A model generated the notes under the pieces. That model did not search any database. It had not been told where the DNA came from and saw nothing but the letters and a program-made list of their open reading frames with translations. 64,000 nt of DNA. Origin: JABJOR01 sp965603075. Lineage in GTDB: Bacteria > Pseudomonadota > Alphaproteobacteria > Rhodospirillales > Casp-alpha2. The DNA lies in assembly GCA_965603075.1 (NCBI GenBank), contig CBFDBO010000002.1, positions 1 to 64,000 of the forward strand, in the 5' to 3' direction. Below are positions 8,743 through 17,367 of this stretch, in pieces; the stretch's first letter is position 1, and every line of letters starts with the position of its first letter. The translations under genes and the position numbers were made by a program.

Positions 8743-10416
8743 ATGCCTAAAAGTGATATTGAGATCGCCCGTGAAGCGACCATGCTGCCCATTACTGAAG
8801 TTGCCGCAAATTCAGGAATCCCTGAAGATGCTTTAATTCAGTTCGGTCCAAACAAAGCCAAACTTACCTTCGACTATCTAAATACGCTTAAAAATAAACG
8901 CGATGGTAAACTGATCCTGGTGACCGCTATCACCCCGACACCAGCTGGTGAAGGCAAAACAACGACTTCTGTTGGTTTGCATGACGGTTTATGTGCCTTG
9001 GGCAAAAACTCTATCGTTGCTCTGCGCGAACCCTCACTGGGACCTTGTTTTGGTATGAAGGGCGGTGCTGCTGGTGGTGGTTACGCTCAAGTTGTTCCCA
9101 TGGAAGATATCAACCTGCATTTCACGGGTGATTTTCATGCCATTGGTATTGCCCATAACTTGTTAGCGGCACTGCTTGATAACCACATCTACTGGGGTAA
9201 CAGCCTTAAAATTGATACCCGCCGCGTAAACTTCCGCCGTGTTGTTGATATGAATGATCGCTCGTTACGTCAAATCGCCAGCTCACTTGGTGGCGTTGGT
9301 AACGGCTTCACCCGTGAAGATGGTTTTGATATCACGGTGGCCTCCGAAGTTATGGCGATCTTCTGTCTTGCGACTGATCTTAAGGATCTTACCGACCGTA
9401 TTGGGAATATCGTTGTTGCCCAAACACGTGATCGTAAACCGATCCTTGCCAAACAGCTTAAAGCCCATGGCCCAATGGCTGTGTTGTTGAAAGATGCTCT
9501 GATGCCTAACTTGGTACAGACTTTGGAAAACAACCCTGCCTTTATTCATGGTGGACCTTTTGCCAATATCGCGCACGGTTGTAACTCTGTAATCGCAACC
9601 AAGACGGCGCTTAAACTTGCCGACTATGTTGTTACAGAAGCGGGCTTCGGTGCTGATCTAGGTGCTGAGAAATTCTTTAACATCAAATGCCGTAAAGCTG
9701 GTTTAAAACCAGCGGCCGTTGTTGTTGTTGCAACGGTTCGTGCGCTTAAAATGCACGGTGGTGTCGCTAAAGGTGATCTTGGTAAAGAAGACGTCGCAGC
9801 GGTTAAAGCCGGTTGCGCTAATCTTGCCCGTCACATCAAAAATATTAAACAGTTTGGTGTTCCTGTTGTGGTTGCCATTAACCAGTTCATCAATGATACC
9901 AAAAAAGAACTGTCTATGGTTGAAGCAACAGCCAAGAAACTGGGTGCGAAAGCCATTGTCGCTAGCCATTGGGCTAACGGTGGTAAAGGGACCAAAGATC
10001 TATCGAACGAAGTTATTCGTATGGTTGATGCAGGCAAAGCCAAGTTCAAAGTGCTTTACCCTGATAGCATGTCTTTAGAAAACAAAGTCCGTACCATCGC
10101 GCAAAAACTATATGGTGCAAAAGATATTTCTATTGATGCAAAAATCGCTAAGCAGTTCGCGGATTTGGAAGCTGGCGGATATGGCAAGCTCCCTGTTTGT
10201 ATGGCTAAAACACAATACAGCTTCTCCACCGACCCGGATGCAAAGGGTGCTCCGTCCGGACATATGATCCCCATTCGTGAGCTTCGTTTGTCTGCTGGTG
10301 CTGGATTTGTTGTGGTTGTCACGGGTGATATTATGACCATGCCGGGTCTGCCGCGTGTGCCTTCTGCCAACAACATTTATCTCAATAAAAACGGCCAGAT
10401 TGAAGGCTTGTTCTAA
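8743..10416 (+). CDS. fhs: Formate-tetrahydrofolate ligase (formyl-THF synthetase)
   Basis: Makes 10-formyl-THF from formate, THF and ATP in the cytoplasm. The 557-residue length matches the family. The ATP loop TPTPAGEGKTTTSVGL is at about residues 64-79, followed by REPSLGPCFGMKGGAAGGGY, a strong Fhs signature, and C-terminal PRVPSANNIYL. The ATG follows AGGAGA by 6 bases. Placed after the oxalate genes, it would capture the formate released by Frc (and Oxc) into the C1 folate pool for biosynthesis or NADPH production. The reverse reaction (ATP from formyl-THF) is possible in some marine bacteria. Confidence 0.97.
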   Translation: MPKSDIEIAREATMLPITEVAANSGIPEDALIQFGPNKAKLTFDYLNTLKNKRDGKLILVTAITPTPAGEGKTTTSVGLHDGLCALGKNSIVALREPSLGPCFGMKGGAAGGGYAQVVPMEDINLHFTGDFHAIGIAHNLLAALLDNHIYWGNSLKIDTRRVNFRRVVDMNDRSLRQIASSLGGVGNGFTREDGFDITVASEVMAIFCLATDLKDLTDRIGNIVVAQTRDRKPILAKQLKAHGPMAVLLKDALMPNLVQTLENNPAFIHGGPFANIAHGCNSVIATKTALKLADYVVTEAGFGADLGAEKFFNIKCRKAGLKPAAVVVVATVRALKMHGGVAKGDLGKEDVAAVKAGCANLARHIKNIKQFGVPVVVAINQFINDTKKELSMVEATAKKLGAKAIVASHWANGGKGTKDLSNEVIRMVDAGKAKFKVLYPDSMSLENKVRTIAQKLYGAKDISIDAKIAKQFADLEAGGYGKLPVCMAKTQYSFSTDPDAKGAPSGHMIPIRELRLSAGAGFVVVVTGDIMTMPGLPRVPSANNIYLNKNGQIEGLF

Positions 10417-10424
10417 TATAGATT

Positions 10425-10457
10425 AAAAGGCCGGAGGGGTTCCTCCGGCCTTTTTCT
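10425..10457 (+). terminator. Strong intrinsic terminator after fhs
   Basis: A perfect 9-bp GC-rich stem (GGCCGGAGG at 10429-10437 with its complement at 10442-10450), a 4-base loop and TTTTTC. It marks the end of the transport/oxalate/C1 operon. Confidence 0.95.
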
Positions 10458-10541
10458 TTGTAAAAGTTTACCGAAGTCAATTTTTATTCTTCTGTTTTAT
10501 GGAATAATAAAGTCACTAAAATAATATAAAGGAGATCAATC

Positions 10542-11399
10542 ATGGCTATGCGTTCATTTCTTATTCCCATCCGCGGTGATGGAAAAGGTGATTGCATCAT
10601 GGATCACGCGCAAATACTCGCAAAGCGTTTAGGGGCCCATATGGATATAGTCCATGCCCGTGCTCAGCCTACTGATCTGCTTCCATTCGGTGTTTTATTA
10701 ACAGAAGGCATGAAGCAAACTATTCTTGAAGCGGCGGAAGATCAGGCCAAAGAAGAAGAAAACCGTGTGCGTTCTTTATTTGACGAGTACTGTTCCAAGG
10801 CCGGGTTGAGCAATGTTGACCCCTATGACGCTGGTCATGATGGTACGACAGTTTCATGGATTGAAAGAACGGGTAAACAAGCTGATTTAACCGGACTTCT
10901 GGGTCGGCTTGCTGACTTGGTTATTGTGCCTAAGCCAGATGCCGAGTTGGGAATCAACACACTTGAAGCATCCTTAATGGACGCGCAGGCTCTAACATTA
11001 ATGTGCCCAGATAAACCATCACCTACCCTCGGTGAAATTGTCGCCCTTGCTTGGAATGGCAGCGAGCAATCTGCCCGCGCCATCCGGCGTGCTATTCCTA
11101 TTTTGCAAAAAGCAAAATCTGTATTCTTGATGACCAATGATGAAGCTGGGAATGTAAGTGGTATCTCAACGGCAGAAATGCAAAACATTCTTAAACGCAA
11201 CAATGTGAATGCGGAAATTAAAGTATTCACCCACGAAAAAGATATCGGGCATGACCTTCTTGATGCGGCCATGAGCGTCAATGCTGATATGTTGGTGATG
11301 GGCGCGTACTCGCACAGCCGTCGTCGTGAACTGGTTATGGGTGGAGCAACCCATTACATTATAAATAATACTGGTATCCCTGTACTGATGCTGCATTGA
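10542..11399 (+). CDS. Universal stress protein, tandem UspA-type
   Basis: A 285-residue cytoplasmic protein, twice the size of a single Usp domain. The second domain (about 160-285) keeps the ATP-binding signature GAYSHSRRRELVMGGATHYI and ends IPVLMLH. The first domain (about 5-140) is more diverged and lacks a clear G-2X-G-9X-G motif. AAGGAGA precedes the ATG with good spacing. It stands alone between two intrinsic terminators, so it is monocistronic. Function in the family is stress survival through an unknown mechanism. No target is suggested by the neighbours. Confidence 0.88.
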   Translation: MAMRSFLIPIRGDGKGDCIMDHAQILAKRLGAHMDIVHARAQPTDLLPFGVLLTEGMKQTILEAAEDQAKEEENRVRSLFDEYCSKAGLSNVDPYDAGHDGTTVSWIERTGKQADLTGLLGRLADLVIVPKPDAELGINTLEASLMDAQALTLMCPDKPSPTLGEIVALAWNGSEQSARAIRRAIPILQKAKSVFLMTNDEAGNVSGISTAEMQNILKRNNVNAEIKVFTHEKDIGHDLLDAAMSVNADMLVMGAYSHSRRRELVMGGATHYIINNTGIPVLMLH

Positions 11400-11426
11400 T
11401 TTAATCTTTCTGGCATTTACAATTTG

Positions 11427-11461
11427 ACGCGTGAGGATTAATTTTCTCACGCGTTTTTTTT
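11427..11461 (+). terminator. Intrinsic terminator after the Usp gene
   Basis: A 9-bp stem (ACGCGTGAG, 11427-11435, with its complement at 11446-11454), 10-base loop and a run of eight Ts. It overlaps the longest possible reading frame of the next gene, which argues for that gene's later start. Confidence 0.95.
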
Positions 11462-11493
11462 CTATATTCGTTGATAACTTTACGGAGATTATT

Positions 11494-12495
11494 ATGAGCA
11501 TGACTATTCCTGAAGACATGAAGGTAATTGAAATATCTGAAGCCGGTGCGCCAGAAGTTTTAATACCGGCGCGTCGCGCGGTCCCTGAAATTAGCTCTGG
11601 CGAAGTGCTCATAAAGGTTGTGGCGGCGGGTGTGAACCGTCCTGATGTGCTACAACGTCAAGGGGCGTACCCACCCCCACCGGGCGCCTCGGATATTCCC
11701 GGTTTGGAAGTGGCGGGCACGGTTGTGGCTAAATCAAGTGACGTATCTAATCTGAACATCGGTGATGAGGTTATGGCCTTGGTGACAGGGGGCGGTTACG
11801 CAGAGTACTGTAGCGCACCAGCCGCCCAGTGCTTGCCCATCCCCAAAGGTCTAAGCATGCAAGAAGCCGCCGCTATTCCGGAGACATTCTTTACGGTCTG
11901 GAATAACGTGTTTGATCGTTCGGGGTTGCTTGCAGGGGAAAGCTTGCTCATCCATGGTGGGACATCTGGGATTGGTACCACGGCAATCCAATTGGCCAAA
12001 CAATTCGGCGCGCGGGTTTTTGCCACGGCGGGTTCAGATGAAAAATGCCAAGCTTGTGTCGATTTGGGGGCGGAGCGGGCTATTAACTATCGCACTGAAG
12101 ATTTTGTTTCCGTGATTAAAGAGGTCACAGGCAAAGGGGTAAATGTCATTCTCGATATGGTCGGTGGGGATTATTACGCGCGCAATATTAAGGCGTTGGC
12201 CCCTGATGGAAGGCTCTGTAATATCGCCTTTTTACAAGGCTCAGAAGTTACGATTAACCTTATGCCCATGATGCTCAAGCGGCTGACATTAACCGGGTCG
12301 ACTTTGCGCGCCATGCCCGTGCCGTTTAAAGCGGCCATCGCCAAGAATTTATTAGAAAAGGTCTGGCCGATGATCGAGGCGGGGGAGGTTAAACCCGTCA
12401 TGCATTCTGTCTTCAACCTTGATGAAGCCAGTGAGGCCCACCGTCTGATGGAGACAAACGCCCACATTGGCAAAATAGTGTTGAGTGTTGATTGA
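11494..12495 (+). CDS. NAD(P)H:quinone oxidoreductase, MDR superfamily (PIG3-like)
   Basis: A 333-residue medium-chain reductase. The N-terminal catalytic domain has VAAGVNRPDVLQRQGAYPPP, the hallmark of the TP53I3/QOR group. The Rossmann domain has HGGTSGIGTTAIQLAK (about residue 150). There are no zinc-binding cysteines, as expected for quinone reductases. The start ATG at 11494 follows CGGAG by 6 bases. A GTG 63 bases upstream lies inside the terminator hairpin and is rejected. It reduces quinones or enones with NADPH, a detoxification role by family. It ends 5 bases from the convergent MFS gene. Confidence 0.9.
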   Translation: MSMTIPEDMKVIEISEAGAPEVLIPARRAVPEISSGEVLIKVVAAGVNRPDVLQRQGAYPPPPGASDIPGLEVAGTVVAKSSDVSNLNIGDEVMALVTGGGYAEYCSAPAAQCLPIPKGLSMQEAAAIPETFFTVWNNVFDRSGLLAGESLLIHGGTSGIGTTAIQLAKQFGARVFATAGSDEKCQACVDLGAERAINYRTEDFVSVIKEVTGKGVNVILDMVGGDYYARNIKALAPDGRLCNIAFLQGSEVTINLMPMMLKRLTLTGSTLRAMPVPFKAAIAKNLLEKVWPMIEAGEVKPVMHSVFNLDEASEAHRLMETNAHIGKIVLSVD

Positions 12496-12500
12496 TCGAA

Positions 12501-13706
12501 TTATTTAAGCTTTTTGGGGACAAACCGACTGAGCCCCCCCATGGCGATCATGATGCCGCCCGACACCACGAACACGGCGGGTAACTTGAAGGCAACCAAA
12601 ACGGCTGCAAACAATCCCGGCATGGCAAGTTGCTGGGTGTAGCGATAGGTCGAAAAGACGGTGGTCATCTCGGCGCGCTCATACGGGTGTACGGCCCTTA
12701 GAAAGGCAATGTTGCCAACGGAATCAATGGGCATCGCCAAGAGTGCCGCCAGAACCAATCCGGCGATGCCGATCAGAGGGGATCCAAATAAAAAGGCGGC
12801 GGTCATTGTCGCTATTCCGCATAGGGTGTAACTGAGCATCAATGTTTTTCGTGCACCGTAACGCTGATTAAACGGTGTTAGAAGTGGCACGGCGAGGGTG
12901 AATAGGGTGGCCAATGATGACGCAGCCCCCGCCACATAATCGCTCAATCCCATATAAACTACATAGATCGGCATATAAATAAAAAACATCCCCCACCAAC
13001 CGGAGCGGCCTATGGCCAGAAGCCAAGCGATTGTCAGCCGTGGCTGAGAGAAAAACCGCTTACAGTATAATAATGGATTGGTGACGGGCTTGCGTTTTGT
13101 TGAAACCGCTTTGTTTTCAGATAACCGCAGATACCAGAAATAGCTGATGAAAATTACCCCAATAAACCCCGTCATCAAAAAGGGGGCCCACGGTGCGATT
13201 TCATTTTTAAGCACAATGCCCAACCAAGGACCAATGGTCCATGCTAGGCCACTATAGAAAATCCGAACGGGTTCAAATTTCCCCAGTTCTTGTCGGGGGA
13301 CATGATCCATCATGAACAGGCTGGTGCCAATCTCGATGCAAGCTCCTGCGAATAAATGTAGGGCCATAGCGACAATGAATGTAGGGACATTGCCCGTTAT
13401 ATTGCTGAGCGTGAATAATATCATTGAGCAAATTAAGGAAGATGTACCCAATGTCAGCACCCCGCGACGGGTAATCTTCGATACCAATAAGGGCACAAAT
13501 GCACTGGCGATCAATCCGACCACACCAATGGCTGAATATAAAATGCTAACGGTTTTGGCATCTTGTAGGTGTTCGTAGGCAGCAAGCGGGATAACGGTCA
13601 CTAGGATAGCCCGGGCAAGATGCTCTAGGGTATAGAGCGTTACAAAGGTTGGGGTCGTGGGGCGATTAAAGGCATAAAGCCAAACGGGCATGTGTAGTTG
13701 ACGCAT
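12501..13706 (-). CDS. MFS transporter, substrate unknown
   Basis: A 401-residue inner-membrane protein with about 12 hydrophobic helices in two halves and a basic central loop (about residues 195-215). The loop after helix 2 (SKITRRGVLTLG) corresponds to the MFS motif A position. No substrate-defining motif is recognised. It is read alone towards the quinone reductase, and its start faces away from the DadA-like gene, from which it is separated by about 190 bp. It could be an efflux carrier or a metabolite permease. Confidence 0.82.
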   Translation of the reverse strand: MRQLHMPVWLYAFNRPTTPTFVTLYTLEHLARAILVTVIPLAAYEHLQDAKTVSILYSAIGVVGLIASAFVPLLVSKITRRGVLTLGTSSLICSMILFTLSNITGNVPTFIVAMALHLFAGACIEIGTSLFMMDHVPRQELGKFEPVRIFYSGLAWTIGPWLGIVLKNEIAPWAPFLMTGFIGVIFISYFWYLRLSENKAVSTKRKPVTNPLLYCKRFFSQPRLTIAWLLAIGRSGWWGMFFIYMPIYVVYMGLSDYVAGAASSLATLFTLAVPLLTPFNQRYGARKTLMLSYTLCGIATMTAAFLFGSPLIGIAGLVLAALLAMPIDSVGNIAFLRAVHPYERAEMTTVFSTYRYTQQLAMPGLFAAVLVAFKLPAVFVVSGGIMIAMGGLSRFVPKKLK

Positions 13707-13896
13707 GTGGTTCGTCTCGCCCTGATAGTTCAGCTAACCCTGATAATATAGTAAACACTACCCTTGATGGTGATGACGGGGAAGCAAATCTTGTTTTCTT
13801 GGTTGCCAAATGATATTTGATCATAAGTAATTTATTTGGGGCACTATATTCGGGCAATATATTTAAATTTTTTTGTTTGAATATAACGGGGGTTAA

Positions 13897-15141
13897 ATGT
13901 CTGAGAACAAGCATGTTACGATCATTGGCGCTGGGATAATTGGCATCAATTGCGCGATCGCGCTCCTTAAAATGGGTTATCGCGTGACGGTCATTGATCG
14001 ACTTCCTCCCGGCGAAGGGTGTTCATTTGGCAATGCGGGCATTCTGGCGGCTTCTGCGTATAAACCGCTCGCCTCCCCCTCGACCCTGTTAAAAGTCCCC
14101 GGATGGCTTCTTAATCCGACAGGTCCTTTGGTCATTCGTTGGCGGCATTTCCCACGGTTGTTTCCTTGGTTGATGCGTTATGGGTTGTCTGGATTGTTTG
14201 GCGATACAGCAAAGATTGAAGACGCGCTCTATCATCTTATGATGCCAAGCGTGGATCATTATCGTAAATTAACTATCGAGGCAGGGGCCCCAGAACTAAT
14301 ATCGGATGGGGGGTCTTTATACGCCTTCCGCAGCCTGAAAAAAATTGAACAGGAACGCGCCGGCTTTGATGAACGACGCGGGCGAGGTTTTGAAGTTACC
14401 GAGCTTAGCGGCGAAGAAATTGCAGAACGCGAACCTTGCCTTACCAAACAATACAAGGGGGGATATCTCGCCCATGATTATGCCCATGTGCTCAACCCTG
14501 GACGCCTGGTGACGGTGCTTGCCGATTACGCTAAAAGCCTGGGCGCAGAAATTCTACTCGCCGATGTTCATGATATGGAAATTGTGGGGGGCGAAGTCAA
14601 ATCCTTGATCACCAGCACGGGTAAACACATCGTTGATAGGCTGGTTATTGCGGCGGGTGCTTACTCGCATCAGCTCAGTGCTAAATTAGGCGATAAAGTC
14701 CCCCTTGAAACAGAGCGAGGGTACCATGTTACCATTGAAAATCCGGGCGCAATGCCCTCTATGGCCGTTGCGGATGAGGATTTTAAAGCGTGGATTACCC
14801 CTATGGAAACGGGCCTTCGGTGTGCGGGGACGGTTGAACTTGCAAACCTTGATGACCCGCCTGATGAAGAAAGGGCTAGAATGCTCGTCGATGTCGCCAA
14901 GAAAATGGTGCCAGATTTAAATACATCCACGTATAGCACTTGGATGGGAAGACGGCCTACCTTACCCGATAGCGCACCAATAATTGACCAAGCCAGTCAG
15001 TTTTCAAAGGTATTTTATGCTTTTGGTCATCAACATTTAGGTTTAACAGGGGGGCCCGCAACAGGACAAATGATTGCTCAACTCATGTCTAATCAAAAAC
15101 CAAACTTTGATATAGGGGCCCTAAAAGTAGGTCGCTTTTGA
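13897..15141 (+). CDS. FAD-dependent D-amino acid dehydrogenase-like oxidoreductase (DAO family)
   Basis: A 414-residue flavoprotein. The N-terminal dinucleotide motif is GAGIIGINCAIALLKMGYRVTVID, followed by GEGCSFGNAGILA, the DadA-type segment. The C-terminal FAD contact is near GHQHLGLTGGPATG (about residue 378). Family members oxidise D-amino acids or other secondary amines, passing electrons to the respiratory chain. No second subunit or racemase is next to it. The substrate is open. A weak G-rich ribosome site precedes the ATG. The following gene encodes a periplasmic binding protein, which might feed an amine substrate, but about 200 bp separates them. Confidence 0.85.
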   Translation: MSENKHVTIIGAGIIGINCAIALLKMGYRVTVIDRLPPGEGCSFGNAGILAASAYKPLASPSTLLKVPGWLLNPTGPLVIRWRHFPRLFPWLMRYGLSGLFGDTAKIEDALYHLMMPSVDHYRKLTIEAGAPELISDGGSLYAFRSLKKIEQERAGFDERRGRGFEVTELSGEEIAEREPCLTKQYKGGYLAHDYAHVLNPGRLVTVLADYAKSLGAEILLADVHDMEIVGGEVKSLITSTGKHIVDRLVIAAGAYSHQLSAKLGDKVPLETERGYHVTIENPGAMPSMAVADEDFKAWITPMETGLRCAGTVELANLDDPPDEERARMLVDVAKKMVPDLNTSTYSTWMGRRPTLPDSAPIIDQASQFSKVFYAFGHQHLGLTGGPATGQMIAQLMSNQKPNFDIGALKVGRF

Positions 15142-15343
15142 TAAAAATACTAAATACTTGAAATCGTTTCTTAAAAACCTACCTAATAACTCCGTAATAA
15201 CTACAAAATATCGAAGTGATATTGAGTTTTATGAAACATTCGTCATCGTAAATTCATAATTTACACACATTTGATACGTACAATAATATTAAATAATGAT
15301 TCTATGATTTCTAAAGTTCACGATTAATGAAAAATTCAACCTT

Positions 15344-16522
15344 ATGAAAAACAACTCAAAGCCATCTTTATCAGCAATCTCGTCTATTAAAACCGCCAAA
15401 GCGGCAAAAAAATTTACCAGGCGCACTCTACTTAAGACGAGCGCTGGTGCCGGATTATCTGTCGCAGCCTATGGTCCTTGGTATGTGAAAGACGCATTCT
15501 CATCATCGGGGGAGTGTAATATTTTTGTCTGGACGGGTAACTTCCCAAAATCAATTGTAGATCGAATGAGAGTTCGGACCGGTATTAAGATCAATGTAAC
15601 CGAAATTAAATCCAACGAACAATTACTGAATAAACTTAAATCAACCCGCGGACGGGGCTACGATTTAATTACCCCGACGTTATCAATGGCGGCGCAATGG
15701 AAAGATCTCAATCTATTACAACCTTGGGAACTTGAAAAATTACCTATGGACCGTGTTGATCAAAGGTTTCTGACACGTTCGCAAAATGATTGGACATGGT
15801 ATTATGGTCTCTTCCACCTACCGCATCTTTGGGGAACAGAGGCCATTGGGTATCGTACAGATTTATATGAAACAACCTACGGCAAACTGAGCTTGGGTGA
15901 TCTGTGGCACGAAGACGTTAAAGGCAAAATAATGGGGCGTCCGCATTCTCTTATGGCGGGGATTGGGCGTTATTTGGCGTCGATTGGTGAAATGGCACCT
16001 TTTGAAGATTCCTATAAAGACGAAGATAGTATGCGTGATATTTGGTCCACCATTACAGATTTTGCCATCGATCATAAAGATTGGATACGGTTGTTCTGGA
16101 ATGATGCCACCACACAACAGGCTGGATTACGAAGAAACGGTATTGTCCTTGGTCAAGTGTGGGATAGCCCCGTTATTACCATGAAAAATAAAGGTGAGCC
16201 CGTAAACTATCTTGCGCCTAAAGAGGGCGCCTTTGCGCGGTTGGATGGATTTGCCATGCCCACGGGGGCTGCCAATATTGATCAAGCTTACGAATTGATC
16301 AAAGTTTGTTACGATCCTGCATTTGCTGGATCACAGGCTACCTATACAGGGTCTAATTCTGTTGTTGCCGGCTCAGATCACTTTATGAGCGATTTAGCAA
16401 AAACGGTGCACTCTGAGGCCTATCCTAAGGATGCGCTGGATAAATTATGGTGGTGGCCTTCTGAGCCACAATGGTATGCCGATATTAAAGCCGAATACCG
16501 CGATGCCTATATAGCAGCTTAA
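15344..16522 (+). CDS. Tat-exported extracellular solute-binding protein (PotD/PotF-like)
   Basis: A 392-residue periplasmic receptor. The long N-terminus holds a twin-arginine motif (TRRTLLK, about residue 28) and a modest hydrophobic stretch, so export through Tat is likely. The mature part begins with CNIFVWTGNFP and has the polyamine-type binding-protein pattern (YDLITPTLSMA near residue 105, WDSPVITMKNKGEP near 275, aromatic WWWPSEPQWY near the end). ABC permease and ATPase genes are absent on both sides, so it is an orphan receptor or its partner genes lie elsewhere. Ligand might be a polyamine or a betaine-like cation, by family only. Confidence 0.82.
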   Translation: MKNNSKPSLSAISSIKTAKAAKKFTRRTLLKTSAGAGLSVAAYGPWYVKDAFSSSGECNIFVWTGNFPKSIVDRMRVRTGIKINVTEIKSNEQLLNKLKSTRGRGYDLITPTLSMAAQWKDLNLLQPWELEKLPMDRVDQRFLTRSQNDWTWYYGLFHLPHLWGTEAIGYRTDLYETTYGKLSLGDLWHEDVKGKIMGRPHSLMAGIGRYLASIGEMAPFEDSYKDEDSMRDIWSTITDFAIDHKDWIRLFWNDATTQQAGLRRNGIVLGQVWDSPVITMKNKGEPVNYLAPKEGAFARLDGFAMPTGAANIDQAYELIKVCYDPAFAGSQATYTGSNSVVAGSDHFMSDLAKTVHSEAYPKDALDKLWWWPSEPQWYADIKAEYRDAYIAA

Positions 16523-16661
16523 AGGCATACAGTTACAATAGTATATCAATCCGGATGATAAAGGTTACGGTTGACAGTAGAAGGGTAGATAATTACTTTC
16601 TCTATTCATAAAAAAATAATTGTGTTTCAGGGATTTAATCTACTAAAGGGGTTGTTTGCCT

Positions 16662-17360
16662 ATGATTTGTAGACGGTTGATTTTAACCGCTAGTATGTCG
16701 TTTGCATTGTCAATTATCGCATTGACCATGAACGTTAATAATGCCCGCGCGGGCGATCTAGCGGAAGGGGCAGAAAATTTCATCCGCTCCATGTCTGAAA
16801 CCGCCATACAAGAACTAACAGCCCCCGATATTACACGAGATGAGAGAAAGCTACGGTTAAAAAATGTCATTGATACATATTTCTATGTGCCGGGAATTGG
16901 ACAATGGGTATTGGGCCGTTTCTGGCGTCAGGCTTCTGTTGATGAACGAAAAGAATATATTGATCTGTTCGGAAAATTAATTATTGAATCCTATGTCGAC
17001 AAATTTGCCAGTTATACTGGTGAATCATTAGAAATCATTAAAACAGACGTACGTAAAAAAGACGCTATTGTTTCCTCCACCCTAAAGCGACCTGATATAA
17101 ATCAAGTGGTTCAACTCGAATGGCGCGTACGGGTAAATAATGGTGTGTATAAAATCATCGATATAATGGTTGAAGGCATCAGTATGGGGCAAACCCAACG
17201 TTCTGAATTTGCTTCCGCCATAAAAAATAATGGTGGCAATATTGGTAAATTCCTTGATGATCTTCGCGCTCGGATATCTCCCCCAGCATCTCCCCCAGTA
17301 TCTCCACTGACGACGTCCCCGGCGTCTCCCGCGACCACTGCCCCAACGACAGATTCATAA
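16662..17360 (+). CDS. MlaC/Ttg2D family phospholipid-binding protein, HpnM-like
   Basis: A 232-residue periplasmic protein with a signal peptide ending near ARA-G (about residue 30). The body (about 35-200) is a Tol_Tol_Ttg2 (MlaC) domain with FWRQASVDERKEYIDLFGKL and a YTGESLEI segment. In hopanoid clusters the same family is named HpnM and is linked to hopanoid transport to the outer membrane. Start ATG 16662 follows AAAGGGG. An upstream TTG is less likely. The C-terminus is an added Pro/Ser/Thr tail of about 28 residues made by 12-bp DNA repeats. It is 7 bp from hpnC, so it is probably part of the hpn operon. Confidence 0.88.
   Translation: MICRRLILTASMSFALSIIALTMNVNNARAGDLAEGAENFIRSMSETAIQELTAPDITRDERKLRLKNVIDTYFYVPGIGQWVLGRFWRQASVDERKEYIDLFGKLIIESYVDKFASYTGESLEIIKTDVRKKDAIVSSTLKRPDINQVVQLEWRVRVNNGVYKIIDIMVEGISMGQTQRSEFASAIKNNGGNIGKFLDDLRARISPPASPPVSPLTTSPASPATTAPTTDS
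17277..17336. repeat. 12-bp repeats encoding the Pro/Ser/Thr tail of the MlaC-like protein
   Basis: Five 12-bp units from 17277. The first two differ at a single base (TCTCCCCCAGCA and TCTCCCCCAGTA), and later ones are progressively decayed. They encode repeated SPPA/SPPV/SPLT-type tetrapeptides. In frame, at the C-terminus. Confidence 0.85.
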
Positions 17361-17367
17361 GGTAATT

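Noticed and set aside
11431..11493. An upstream GTG start for the quinone reductase
   Set aside because: It lies inside the stem of the terminator after the Usp gene and has no ribosome site, while ATG 11494 follows CGGAG.
13666..13914. An 82-codon minus-strand frame between the MFS and DadA-like genes
   Set aside because: It overlaps both neighbours' ends, has no ribosome site and shows no protein features beyond composition.
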